Shown: in pieces, positions 49,983-58,643 of the stretch | How positions within the stretch are numbered: position 1 is the first letter of the stretch | How the letters are laid out: every line of letters starts with the position of its first letter | From: a bacterium | GTDB taxonomy: Bacteria; Vulcanimicrobiota; Vulcanimicrobiia; Vulcanimicrobiales; Vulcanimicrobiaceae | Length of the DNA: 64,000 nucleotides | Assembly (NCBI GenBank): GCA_021790935.1 | Contig: JAJYFL010000002.1 | Location: forward strand, 62,001 to 126,000 | Direction: 5' to 3' | Position numbers and translations under genes: made by a program | The notes under the pieces: model-generated | Seen by the model: only the letters and a program-made list of their open reading frames with translations | Told to the model about the DNA's origin: nothing | The model's database searches: none

Positions 49983-50837
49983 TTGAAACGCGCGTTGACC
50001 TCCATCACCGCACTAGCCGTCGCCGCCGGCACGATCGGCTTGGGCCTTGCCTCACCCGCCGAGCGGGCGCCCAAGCTCACCAAATGGCAGCAAGAGCAAC
50101 AGCACATGGTGCGCATCTCGGCACCGGGTGACGAGTATTTTGGGCGCATGAAGATGAGCTTCTTAGGGATCGGCAACACCTTTCACGACGATTTTATTCG
50201 AGCGGGCGCCTATACGACCGATTCCGGGATCATCCAATCCGTAGGCTTCGCCGACGAAGCGCTGCAAGACTGGACGCACAAGTACCCGCAAGACCCGCAG
50301 CTGCCGCGTGCCTGGTTTCTGGCGATGCAGGCGTACGAGAAAATCTACACGAGATCGGCTCAGGAGAAGGCCTGGAACGACATGCACGAGATCGAGCGCC
50401 GCTGGCCCAAGAGTTATTTCGGGAAACTCATGGCCGGTTACATCAAGAACGGTTTTACCGAGCACTACTTCGCGACCCCGGCACCTTGCGCGACCGCGCT
50501 TGCGGTCTTTCCGCTAGCCTCCTCGAAACCGTCGCCGGGACCGGGGCTCACGCCGGTTCCCTTGCCGACGCCGGCCGCGCCGCCGGTCGGGAACGAGAGC
50601 CCGCAGGTCGACATCCTACCGGTGCCGTGCTTTACGCCGCAGCCGACCCCGATCGCGACGCTCGCGCCGACCGCTGCGCCGACGGTTGCACCGGCTACGT
50701 CGCCGACGGGTGCGCCGACTGCTGCGTTGCCGACCGGTGTGCCGAGCGCTCTGCCGAGCGGTGCGCCGAGCGCTCTGCCGAGCGGTGCGCCGGCTGTGTC
50801 GCCGACCGCTACGCCGAGCGCTCTGCCGAGCGGCTAG
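49983..50837 (+). CDS. Secreted protein with Pro-rich repeat tail
   Basis: A 284-aa exported protein: a short basic start, then TSITALAVAAGTIGLGLA (signal peptide). A compact region to about residue 165 is helical with aromatic residues (WQQEQQHMV, FADEALQDWTHKYP), possibly TPR-like. The last 100 residues are a Pro/Ala/Thr/Ser linker with 24-bp repeats (GAPSALPS). TTG 49983 follows AGGGAAAAG. It diverges from the nitrilase-type gene and ends before a strong terminator. Confidence 0.6.
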   Translation: MKRALTSITALAVAAGTIGLGLASPAERAPKLTKWQQEQQHMVRISAPGDEYFGRMKMSFLGIGNTFHDDFIRAGAYTTDSGIIQSVGFADEALQDWTHKYPQDPQLPRAWFLAMQAYEKIYTRSAQEKAWNDMHEIERRWPKSYFGKLMAGYIKNGFTEHYFATPAPCATALAVFPLASSKPSPGPGLTPVPLPTPAAPPVGNESPQVDILPVPCFTPQPTPIATLAPTAAPTVAPATSPTGAPTAALPTGVPSALPSGAPSALPSGAPAVSPTATPSALPSG

Positions 50838-50853
50838 CGCGAATGGCCGAAAA

Positions 50854-50886
50854 CCAAAGCCCCCCGGCAGTGCCGGGGGGCTTTGG
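50854..50886. terminator. Strong bidirectional terminator
   Basis: CCAAAGCCCCCCGGCA pairs perfectly with TGCCGGGGGGCTTTGG around a small loop. The stem ends in AAAG/CTTT on both sides, so transcripts from either convergent gene would finish in a short U run. Confidence 0.85.
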
Positions 50887-50906
50887 CATTCGGTCGCCGA
50901 TTGCGA

Positions 50907-52304
50907 CTAGAACTTGATACCGAGGCCCACGTACGGGCCGTTGTGCGTGAAGCTGACCGGAGCATTTGACTTGTTCTGACCGCGGTCGCCAAGGAAGCCG
51001 AGGTCTAGGAAGACCGGGCTGTTGCCGAACGAGATCGCTCCGCCGATGTCGTACTTCAGGATGTTGTAGGCCAGGGTGTATGGACCACCCGGGCAGACGT
51101 CGGTGCCGCACGTGCCGCGCACGTTCGGGTAGTACCAGACGCTGCCGTAGACCGAGAACGGCTGGTTGAGATCCGGCAGCTTCTCCGCGCCGAAACCGAC
51201 GCCGTGGAGCCGCGGATAGCCGTAGTTGCCGGAGCGGGCCATGTAGCCGACGCCGACATAGATGCGGGGATTGGCGACCTTCAGGCCGAGGCGGCCGTCG
51301 AAGTCGTAATCGCGCACCGTGAACGCCGGAACGAAGGTCTGGAACTGGCCGCCGATTGCGGTGACGCATCCAGGATCGCCCGACGCGGGATTACCCGGCG
51401 TGCTGCACTGCGCGCCGATGTTGCCGCCGCTCGCCACGGGGCCGGTCGAGGCAACGCCTTGGTTGTGCGGGTAGTTGTACTGCCGGTAGTCACCTTCCAA
51501 CATCCAGGGGAGGTTGAAGAGGTTGAACTCCATGGCGGCGCGGAGGCGGTAAGACATGCCTTCGCCTTGCTTGCCCGTGTTTCCAGGGCTGAACTCGTTG
51601 TAGACCTTGGGCGCGAAGATGTAATCACCCGCGACGAAGCGGTCCATGTACGGCGTCGGAGCCGGCGGAGCCGGAGTCGGCGTCGGAGCCATGGTCGGCA
51701 TCGGCGTTGGCGGCGGCGGCGGTGCCGTCGGCATCGGGGTCGGCACGATGTACCGCACCACGACGACGCGCTGGTCGGGAACCCACTCGACGTAGGCGCC
51801 CATGCCTTCGGAGATGACGCGGACCGGGACGACGACGTGGCCCTGGTAGATCTCGGGCGGGACGTCGAGAGGACGTGACTCGCCGTTGATCGTGACCTCC
51901 GGCTTTCCGACGGTCACTTGGACGTCGGCGCCGGGCTTGCTTACGTCGACCGTCTTGGAAGCCGCGTCGTATTTGACGGTGGCACCCATCTGCTCGAACA
52001 TCGCGCGCAACGGGATCAAGATCGTTCCGTTCTTGACCAGCGCCGCTAGAACGCGACCCTGCTTGAGGGTGTCGGGCTTGGTGTAGACGTGGTGGTCGTT
52101 GTAGAGGATCGGGATTTGGCCCGACGGCGGGGAACCGAAGTCCGCCGGCGGGGCCATCGAAGTCGTCGTGACCGTCGAGTCCTGGGCTATCGCGTTGGGT
52201 CCAACGTTGCCATGCGACGCGGGATTCGACGGAGCGGCGACCGCGTTAAGTCCGAGGCCGGCTGCGAACAGCACGGCTAGGACTCCGGTGCTCAGTCGTT
52301 TCAA
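50907..52304 (-). CDS. Copper-amine-oxidase-N-like (stalk) domain protein with C-terminal outer-membrane barrel
   Basis: A 465-aa exported protein. A signal peptide (MKRLSTGVLAVLFAAGLG) is followed by a Cu-amine-oxidase-N/stalk domain (LVKNGTILIPLRAMFEQMGATV, VVVPVRVISEGMGAYVEW), a Pro/Thr linker (TPMPTAPPPPPTPMPT) and then about 230 residues of alternating aromatic strands ending in LGIKF. A terminal Phe is the usual insertion signal of outer membrane barrels. The protein therefore probably anchors a wall-facing stalk domain in the outer membrane. TTG start with AGGAGG about 5 nt upstream. Confidence 0.75.
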   Translation of the reverse strand: MKRLSTGVLAVLFAAGLGLNAVAAPSNPASHGNVGPNAIAQDSTVTTTSMAPPADFGSPPSGQIPILYNDHHVYTKPDTLKQGRVLAALVKNGTILIPLRAMFEQMGATVKYDAASKTVDVSKPGADVQVTVGKPEVTINGESRPLDVPPEIYQGHVVVPVRVISEGMGAYVEWVPDQRVVVVRYIVPTPMPTAPPPPPTPMPTMAPTPTPAPPAPTPYMDRFVAGDYIFAPKVYNEFSPGNTGKQGEGMSYRLRAAMEFNLFNLPWMLEGDYRQYNYPHNQGVASTGPVASGGNIGAQCSTPGNPASGDPGCVTAIGGQFQTFVPAFTVRDYDFDGRLGLKVANPRIYVGVGYMARSGNYGYPRLHGVGFGAEKLPDLNQPFSVYGSVWYYPNVRGTCGTDVCPGGPYTLAYNILKYDIGGAISFGNSPVFLDLGFLGDRGQNKSNAPVSFTHNGPYVGLGIKF

Positions 52305-52485
52305 TGTTTCCTCCTAATTAGAATGATACCTCAGCTGCCTAGGCTCCCCCGGACGCGCCGGGAGCACCTCGATAGCGAGCCGAGCTGCGCTCGGGTTCCG
52401 CCCACAAGGTACCCAAAGACAGTCCTTTGTAATCCTTCGGGGAGAGCAGATTGCCCCCCCTGCAGTATAACCCGCGGAGGCAGGA
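52305..52485. other. 181-bp spacer, promoter region of the stalk-barrel gene
   Basis: The AGGAGG ribosome site of the barrel gene is at 52310-52315. The rest has a G/C run and no clear -10/-35 pair that I would defend. The next gene upstream, also on the minus strand, ends at 52486. Confidence 0.4.
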
Positions 52486-52881
52486 TTACGCGAGCTTATC
52501 CTGCAGCCTGGCGATAAATTTTGCCCGGTCCATCACGTAGCGCTCGTGTGTTCCCTCGGCTACGGGCTCCTGTTCGTCGAAAACTTGGACGGCGAAACTG
52601 ATCCGCGGGCCGTCCACCAGGACGACCTCGACTTCGGTTCTGACGATGAATCCGACCGGCACCGGCCTGTGGTGCTCGAGGTCCACGTGGGTTCCCAGGG
52701 TAATCTGCCCCTCTTCGAGCACGGGGGCGACGCACGCTATCGCAGCATCTTCGACGAGTTGGACGAGCATCGGAGTAGACAACACGTCGACCCCTTTGTT
52801 CCCGGCTTTTTCCGCCGTCATCCACTCCTCTACGCGGCTCTGCCTGCTGTAGGTCCGACCGATATCGAGTTTCGCACTCAT
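52486..52881 (-). CDS. Hotdog-fold thioesterase (FlK-like)
   Basis: A 131-aa hotdog protein similar to fluoroacetyl-CoA thioesterase-type enzymes: VLSTPMLVQLVEDAAIACV on the long helix and GTHVDLEHHRPVPVG on the following strand, with the E/H pair expected in this group. It probably hydrolyses a small acyl-CoA. It stands alone between the stalk-barrel gene and the adaptor protein gene. ATG 52881. Confidence 0.8.
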   Translation of the reverse strand: MSAKLDIGRTYSRQSRVEEWMTAEKAGNKGVDVLSTPMLVQLVEDAAIACVAPVLEEGQITLGTHVDLEHHRPVPVGFIVRTEVEVVLVDGPRISFAVQVFDEQEPVAEGTHERYVMDRAKFIARLQDKLA

Positions 52882-52918
52882 GGCACCACAGAATACGTCG
52901 CCGGCGCCCGCGCTCCCC

Positions 52919-52963
52919 TAGGAGACTGTCGGAGTACCAGGTGGTTTTAAGGTTTGGGCCCTA
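52919..52963 (+). repeat. Degenerate end of the 167-bp repeat
   Basis: TAGGAGACTGTCGGAGT matches the terminal arm with one change, and TTTGGGCC further on aligns with the same internal segment of the full copies. The match then fades, so it looks like a decayed left end. It lies upstream of the adaptor protein gene. Confidence 0.4.
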
Positions 52964-53040
52964 GTACTTGAATCAAACCGGCCGGTGCGCCGTAGTAACC
53001 AAGGAACGTTACGCCGTCCTCGATCACATACAGGAGTACC

Positions 53041-54279
53041 ATGCAGCATCACCGCTTGGCGATCGTATTTACGTTCGCCGCCGCCGCCGGGCTGGCCGGA
53101 TGTGCCCACGGGGCATCGCAACGCGGCCCGGCCGCGCTCAACGTGGACGTCGCCGCCGCGCAGCGGCGCAACATCGCCACCTATACTACGCTCGACGGTC
53201 AGATCGCGCCGCTCGAGGAGTCGACGCTCTCGTTTCAGCAGTCCGGGCCGATCGTCGGGATCTATGCGAACGTCGGCGACGCGGTTGCGCGCGGCCAGTT
53301 GCTCGCGAAGGTCGACGACTCTACGTTTCGCGCGGAACTCGCGCAGGACCAAACGCTCGTCGCGCAAGCTGCGGCACGCGCGCGGAGCTCCACGCTGAGC
53401 GTGCCCATCACGCGCTCGCAGACCTCTGCCGCGGTCGAGTCGGCCAAGGCCGCGCTGGCTAGTGCCAAGCTCACCTACGATCAAAACGCGCAGCTCTTCA
53501 AGCAGGGATACGTTTCGCAGTTGCAACTCGAACAGTCGCGTTCGGCCTACGTCGCGGCGCAGAGCCAGTACAGCAGCGCCCTCGCAAACCGCCAGAGCAC
53601 CGGCGTATCGAGCGCCAACGCGGCGGCGGATCGCGCCGCGGTGCAATCGGCGCAGGCGCAAGCCGCTACGCTGCGCACTCAAATCGCGCAGACCGCGCTC
53701 TACGCTCCGTTTACCGGCATCGTCACCGCGCGCTACATGGACCCCGGAGCGATGGCGGGCCCCGCTACTCCGGTACTCCAGGTGTCGAAGATCGACCGAG
53801 TTTGGGTAAACGTGAACGTACCGGATCGAGATCTCTCGTTCGTGCATGCGGGAACGCCGGTAACGTTCGACACCACCTCGCTCGGCCGGCGAACGTTTGC
53901 GGCCCGCATCGCTGCGGTCAACGCCGTACCGACGCAGGGCACGCTCTCCTATCTGGCGCGCATCCTGCAGCCCAATCCCGGTAATCTGCTGCGTGGCGGT
54001 ATGCTGGTTTCGGTCACGATCCAGACGGCGCGACACGATGGTGCCGTCGTGGTTCCGCGTTCGGCCCTGTCCCAGAGCGACGCGGGGACCAGCGTCTTCA
54101 TCGTTCGTGCGGGCAAAGCCGAACAGGTCCCCGTCTCCGTCGGCCTGCAAACCGGCACGCTCTCCGAAGTTCGCAGTCCGAAAATCGTGCCCGGAACCCT
54201 CGTCATCACGACGCGGCCAGACGCGCTGCAAAACGGCAGCACGGTAGCCGTCAACGGAGGTCGCAAAGCGAAACCGTGA
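53041..54279 (+). CDS. RND-type periplasmic adaptor lipoprotein (membrane fusion protein)
   Basis: A 412-aa membrane fusion protein. The lipobox is LAG-C21. A first lipoyl-like half (STLSFQQSGPIVGIY...VGDAVARGQLLAKVDD) is followed by a coiled-coil hairpin rich in Ala/Gln and the beta-barrel segment TALYAPFTGIVTARYMDPGAMAG. It should join an inner-membrane transporter to the TolC protein encoded next, but no RND or ABC pump gene is adjacent. The TolC GTG overlaps its stop. Confidence 0.9.
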   Translation: MQHHRLAIVFTFAAAAGLAGCAHGASQRGPAALNVDVAAAQRRNIATYTTLDGQIAPLEESTLSFQQSGPIVGIYANVGDAVARGQLLAKVDDSTFRAELAQDQTLVAQAAARARSSTLSVPITRSQTSAAVESAKAALASAKLTYDQNAQLFKQGYVSQLQLEQSRSAYVAAQSQYSSALANRQSTGVSSANAAADRAAVQSAQAQAATLRTQIAQTALYAPFTGIVTARYMDPGAMAGPATPVLQVSKIDRVWVNVNVPDRDLSFVHAGTPVTFDTTSLGRRTFAARIAAVNAVPTQGTLSYLARILQPNPGNLLRGGMLVSVTIQTARHDGAVVVPRSALSQSDAGTSVFIVRAGKAEQVPVSVGLQTGTLSEVRSPKIVPGTLVITTRPDALQNGSTVAVNGGRKAKP

Positions 54280-55742
54280 GACCGTATCGATTCTTCGGCG
54301 CGGCGATCGCGGCCGCCGCGCTCGCGGCTCTGAGTGCGCAAGTCGCCTCCGCGCGAACGCTGCCGGCGCCCGTCGCGACGCCGACGCCGATCCCGAGCGC
54401 ATCATCGCCGCTGCCGTATCCTGCATACGGTAGGCCGGCGCCGAGCGTATCGGCGACGAAAGTGCGGCCGGGGATACCGCCGCGCGTCACGCTCGCGCAG
54501 TCGTTGGCGATCGCCGCGGCGTCGTCGCCCGTGCTTGCGGCGGCGCGTGCGAACTACCGGCTCGCCAAAGTGCCCGTCAACCTTGCTAAGTCGGCGATCT
54601 TTCCGAGCGTTACGGGTCAGGCGTCGATAACGCGAACGGGCGGCGCGCTCGTCTTTGGCGGCTCCTCCTTCCGCTCGGGCCAGCGGGCCTTCGTCTCCAA
54701 GGGCATCTCGCTGAACGTCAGGCAACTCATCTACGACGGCGGCAAGGTGATTGCGGAGATCCATTCGGCAAAGGCGACGGAGAGCGGCGCGGCCGACACC
54801 TACGAGCGCGAGCTTCAGACGCTCGCCTACGACGTCGCGCAAGCATACTACAGCGCGCTGCAAGCCGAACGGGCGACGAGCCTAGCCGTGCAGGTCGTGC
54901 ACCAGAACGAAGTGCAGGAGAACTTGGTGCGCGCGCAGATTCGCGCCGGAACGACCGCGCCGGCGGATCTCATGACGGCGGAGCTGCCGACCGCGCAAGC
55001 GCGCGTCGCGCTCGTGAAAGCGCAAGGAGCGGAACTTTCGTCCCTCGCGGCATTTGCCAACGTCCTCGGGCTCGACGCCGATACGCGCATTCGCCCGGTC
55101 GACGATACGCCGGCCGATCGGGCCGCGACTCTGCTGCAAGCGCCGGTCTTGCCGTACCGAACGGCGTTGAAACGAGCGCTCGCGCTGCGGCCGGATTATC
55201 TTGCGGCCGAACGGACCGTCGAGGCCGACCAATATACGCTGCAAGCGCAGCGTCTGGGGCGCTTTCCGGTGCTGACCGCGACCGCGAGCACCGGCGCGAA
55301 CTCGACCAACCCCGTTAACGGCACGCAATTTTTGAACGCGAACTCCATCGGCGCGCAGATCTCCCTTCCGATCTTCGACCAGGGCGTTACTGCAGCGTAC
55401 GTCGCACAAGCGGCCGCGGTACTGGATACGGCGGAGGCGCAGCTCCGTTCGGCCAAACTCGGCATCCAGCTCGGCGTGCGCCAGGCACTCGTCGGTCTGG
55501 TTTCGGCACAGGCGGCGCTCGGCGAGACGCAGGCCGAGCTCAACACGGCGCAGGAGGTGTTGAAGGCGACGCAGGCGCAGTACAGGGCCGGCGTTACGAC
55601 ACTGCCGCTCTTGCTCAACGCGCAAGTGGGTCTGACGCAAGCCGAGACCGACCGGCTCAACGCCGTCTACGCTCTGCGGCAAGCCGAGCAAACCTACGCG
55701 TATGCGCTGGGGGAGTCGGACCTGATGCCCGCAGGGCCGTAG
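54276..55742 (+). CDS. TolC-family outer membrane efflux protein
   Basis: A 488-aa outer membrane factor with signal peptide, Pro-rich stretch and two repeated halves of long helices (KGISLNVRQLIYDGGKVIAEI...; AQISLPIFDQGVTAAYVAQ). The DxGxR/V-type aperture segments are in the usual positions. It forms a trimeric channel across the outer membrane, evidence that the organism is diderm. GTG start overlaps the adaptor stop as GTGA. Confidence 0.9.
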   Translation: MRPYRFFGAAIAAAALAALSAQVASARTLPAPVATPTPIPSASSPLPYPAYGRPAPSVSATKVRPGIPPRVTLAQSLAIAAASSPVLAAARANYRLAKVPVNLAKSAIFPSVTGQASITRTGGALVFGGSSFRSGQRAFVSKGISLNVRQLIYDGGKVIAEIHSAKATESGAADTYERELQTLAYDVAQAYYSALQAERATSLAVQVVHQNEVQENLVRAQIRAGTTAPADLMTAELPTAQARVALVKAQGAELSSLAAFANVLGLDADTRIRPVDDTPADRAATLLQAPVLPYRTALKRALALRPDYLAAERTVEADQYTLQAQRLGRFPVLTATASTGANSTNPVNGTQFLNANSIGAQISLPIFDQGVTAAYVAQAAAVLDTAEAQLRSAKLGIQLGVRQALVGLVSAQAALGETQAELNTAQEVLKATQAQYRAGVTTLPLLLNAQVGLTQAETDRLNAVYALRQAEQTYAYALGESDLMPAGP

Positions 55743-55793
55743 CGAGGTGCAACGGCGCGTCCGGCGCCATTTGTAGGGGACTCGGGTTCCGAG

Positions 55794-56975
55794 GTGCCAA
55801 TACCGGGCTCTATGCCTTCTGGAACCATCCTTCCGAGCGCGACCAACGATCCGGTCAACGCCGCCATCCTAGCGATCTCCGAAGATCGCCTCTCCGGTTT
55901 CCAAGAAGATCCGTTCGGCGAGGTTGCGGCGCGCTGCGGGATTCCCGTGGAGACCGTTCTCGAGCGGGTCGAAGCGATGCTGCGCGCGGGAACGATCCGC
56001 CGGGTTCGGCAGACCCTCATGGCGACGAACCTGGCGGAGGGCGCGCTCGTCGCGTGGCAGATCTCGCCCGAGCGGCTCGACGCCGCCTTCGACTACCTGT
56101 ATAAAGAAGACCCGTTTTCGGGACACGTCGTGATCCGCACGGCGGATCCCGCAACGCCCGGTTCGGCCTACCGGCTCTGGACGACGCTGAAGGTGCCGCA
56201 GGGGTATGCGATCGCCAAGCACGCGGAGTTCCTCCGCGCGCGCGTCGGCGCCGAGCGCTTCCGCTTGATGCCGGCCCGGAAACTCTTTGCGCTCGGCGTG
56301 GGCCATATGCGTCGCCGAGGCATAGAGCCGGGTAGCCGCGCCGAGGTGCTGGCCGAGCCGCTCGACACCAAGGTCGTCGAGCTGAACGATCTCGACTGGC
56401 GCGTGCTCGGTGCCCTCAAGCGCGAATTCCGGCCCGAGGAGCTTTCGCGGGACCTGTGGCGCGCACGCGCGCAGGAAGCCGGCGTCGATCTGCCGGCGTT
56501 TTTCGAGGTGGCGCGTTCGCTCAATGCACGCAGCGTGATCGGCCGCTTCTCGACGTTTCTCGAGCACGTCAAGAAAACGTCGAACGACGAACGCGTAACG
56601 CGCTACAACGCGCTCTTTCACTGGGCCGTCCCGCCGGGCCGCGAGCTCGACGCCGGACGCGAGGTGGGCCGCCACCATATCATCACGCATGCGTACTGGC
56701 GCGAGGGCGGTCCGGAGTTTCGCAACGTCAACATTATGGCCGTCGCGCACGGCTTGGATAAGAACGTCGTATTGGCGCATAAGACGGCCATCGACGATCA
56801 CCTGCGCGATGAGGGCATCCCGTTTGCGTATACCAACGTCTTTTGGGGCGGGCGCAGCGAGATCAAGCCTTCGGAGATTGCGCCGAGCGCGTATCGCGAG
56901 TTCTGCGCGAAAAACGGCCTAGACCCCGCCGCGATGATCGAGGATAACCCCCACGGGAGTAGGAGTAATCGATGA
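55794..56975 (+). CDS. Two-domain AsnC/Lrp-type protein, siroheme decarboxylase-like
   Basis: A 393-aa fused protein. Each half begins with a winged helix (AAILAISEDRLSGFQEDPFGEVAARCGI; LDWRVLGALKREFRPEEL) and continues in an AsnC-like ferredoxin fold (LMATNLAEGALVAW; HHIITHAYWREGGPEFRNVN). The combination is typical of AhbA/AhbB-like siroheme decarboxylases, which remove acetate side chains in heme or heme d1 synthesis, here in one chain. Whether it is an enzyme or a regulator cannot be settled from sequence. Start at GTG 55794 or ATG 55812. The stop overlaps the next gene as ATGA. Confidence 0.65.
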   Translation: MPIPGSMPSGTILPSATNDPVNAAILAISEDRLSGFQEDPFGEVAARCGIPVETVLERVEAMLRAGTIRRVRQTLMATNLAEGALVAWQISPERLDAAFDYLYKEDPFSGHVVIRTADPATPGSAYRLWTTLKVPQGYAIAKHAEFLRARVGAERFRLMPARKLFALGVGHMRRRGIEPGSRAEVLAEPLDTKVVELNDLDWRVLGALKREFRPEELSRDLWRARAQEAGVDLPAFFEVARSLNARSVIGRFSTFLEHVKKTSNDERVTRYNALFHWAVPPGRELDAGREVGRHHIITHAYWREGGPEFRNVNIMAVAHGLDKNVVLAHKTAIDDHLRDEGIPFAYTNVFWGGRSEIKPSEIAPSAYREFCAKNGLDPAAMIEDNPHGSRSNR

Positions 56976-58618
56976 AACGACTGGCCGCGCTTGCCCTCAC
57001 GCTCGCCATCGCCGCCGCCGGCTGCAGCCGGTCCGGCACGGGCCCCGCGGGCCCCGCAGGCAAGAACGGGCGGCTGAACGCCTGGACGGTCCCGCACGTC
57101 TTGCGCTACGCGACGGGCGAGGACTTCAGCACGCTCAACCCGCTGCTGAACCAGCAGACCACGCTCAGCCTGATGTCCTCGCTCACGATGGCCTGGTTAA
57201 TCAAGTGGAACGAGCACGACCGGCCCTATCCCGAACTCGCGACGGAGGTCCCCACCAAGGCGGACGGCGGGGTCAGCAAGGACGGCCTGACGATAACCTA
57301 TCACCTGCGTAAGGGCGTCAAGTGGTCGGACGGAGCGCCGTTTACGGCCGACGACGTCGTGTGGACGATTCACGCGATAATGAATCCTGCCAACAATGTC
57401 ACGAGCCGGACCGGCTGGGATTTGATCCGCAAGGTCGACGAACCCAACAAGTATACGGTCGTGCTGCACATGAGCAAACCGTACTCGCCGTTCGTGGAGA
57501 ACTTCTTCTCGACGGCCGGCGGCAATCCGTGCATTCTGCCCAAGCACCTGCTGGCGAAGTACCCGAACATCAACCACGTGCCGTACAACTCGTTGCCGGT
57601 CGGCATCGGGCCGTTCAAATACAAGGAATGGGACCGGGGTTCGAGGGTCGTCATGGTTCGCAATCCGCTCTATTGGCGCGGCTTGCCGAAGCTCAAGGAG
57701 ATCGACTTCGAGATCATCCCCGATACCAACACGGTCATCACCCAGCTCGAAGCCAAAGAACTCGACATGTTCTACAACGCGCCGCCGGCGCAGATCGGCC
57801 AGCTGCGTTCGCTGCTTCCGTTCACGACGTACGTGATGCCGGACTACTACTACCGCCACCTCGACTTCAATCTCTCCAGCCCGAAATTGAAGGACCGGGC
57901 GGTGCGCGAAGCTCTGCGCTACGCCACCGACCGCCCGGCGATCATCGCGAAAATCTACAAGGGCATCGGTTCGTTGCAGGAGCAGCCCTCACCGAAGTCG
58001 GCGCCATATTACGACCCGAGCATCAAACTGGTGCCGTTCGACATCGCCAAAGCCAACCAGATTCTCGACCGCGCGGGCTGGAAGCGCGGGCCGGACGGCG
58101 TGCGCGAGAAGAACGGCGTGCGCCTCTCGCTGAACGTAGCGCTGGACTCGGCCGATCCGCAAGCCGCCTCCATGATGGAATTGATACGCGCCTGGTGGAA
58201 GCAGATCGGCGTGCGCTTCGACATCCGCCAGTATCCGTCTTCGCTGTTGTTTGCCGATTACGCCGATCACGGCATCATCTACCGCGGCAAGTTCGACGTC
58301 TCGTACTTCCAGTGGAGCGACGATCCGCTTGGGGACTTCTCGCCGATCTACGCATGCGACGGCATTCCGCCCAACGGTCAGAACGACGTTCGCTGGTGCA
58401 ACCGGAAGGCGGACGCGGCGATGCGCGCGCTCTACACGCACTTCACGCAGCGGCAACGCAACGCCGACGACCGCATCGTGATGCGCGAACTCTATAAGGA
58501 CGTACCGACGATCGTCGTCATGGGCACCGATACCGTCTGGGTCTGGAACAAGGATCTCAAGCACTTCCACCCCAACGCCATCTCACCGTTCGACAACATG
58601 ATGAACGTCGACATCTGA
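56972..58618 (+). CDS. Peptide/nickel-type solute-binding lipoprotein A
   Basis: A 548-aa SBP_bac_5 lipoprotein (lipobox AAAG-C18). Blocks HLRKGVKWSDGAPFTADDV, EALRYATDRPAIIAKIY and KANQILDRAGW are typical. It is coupled to the siroheme decarboxylase-like gene by ATGA, so the two are made together. No permease or ATPase genes are present. It shares most of its length with the next gene. Confidence 0.87.
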   Translation: MKRLAALALTLAIAAAGCSRSGTGPAGPAGKNGRLNAWTVPHVLRYATGEDFSTLNPLLNQQTTLSLMSSLTMAWLIKWNEHDRPYPELATEVPTKADGGVSKDGLTITYHLRKGVKWSDGAPFTADDVVWTIHAIMNPANNVTSRTGWDLIRKVDEPNKYTVVLHMSKPYSPFVENFFSTAGGNPCILPKHLLAKYPNINHVPYNSLPVGIGPFKYKEWDRGSRVVMVRNPLYWRGLPKLKEIDFEIIPDTNTVITQLEAKELDMFYNAPPAQIGQLRSLLPFTTYVMPDYYYRHLDFNLSSPKLKDRAVREALRYATDRPAIIAKIYKGIGSLQEQPSPKSAPYYDPSIKLVPFDIAKANQILDRAGWKRGPDGVREKNGVRLSLNVALDSADPQAASMMELIRAWWKQIGVRFDIRQYPSSLLFADYADHGIIYRGKFDVSYFQWSDDPLGDFSPIYACDGIPPNGQNDVRWCNRKADAAMRALYTHFTQRQRNADDRIVMRELYKDVPTIVVMGTDTVWVWNKDLKHFHPNAISPFDNMMNVDI

Positions 58619-58643
58619 TGAACGTCGACATCTAGGAGGCAGC

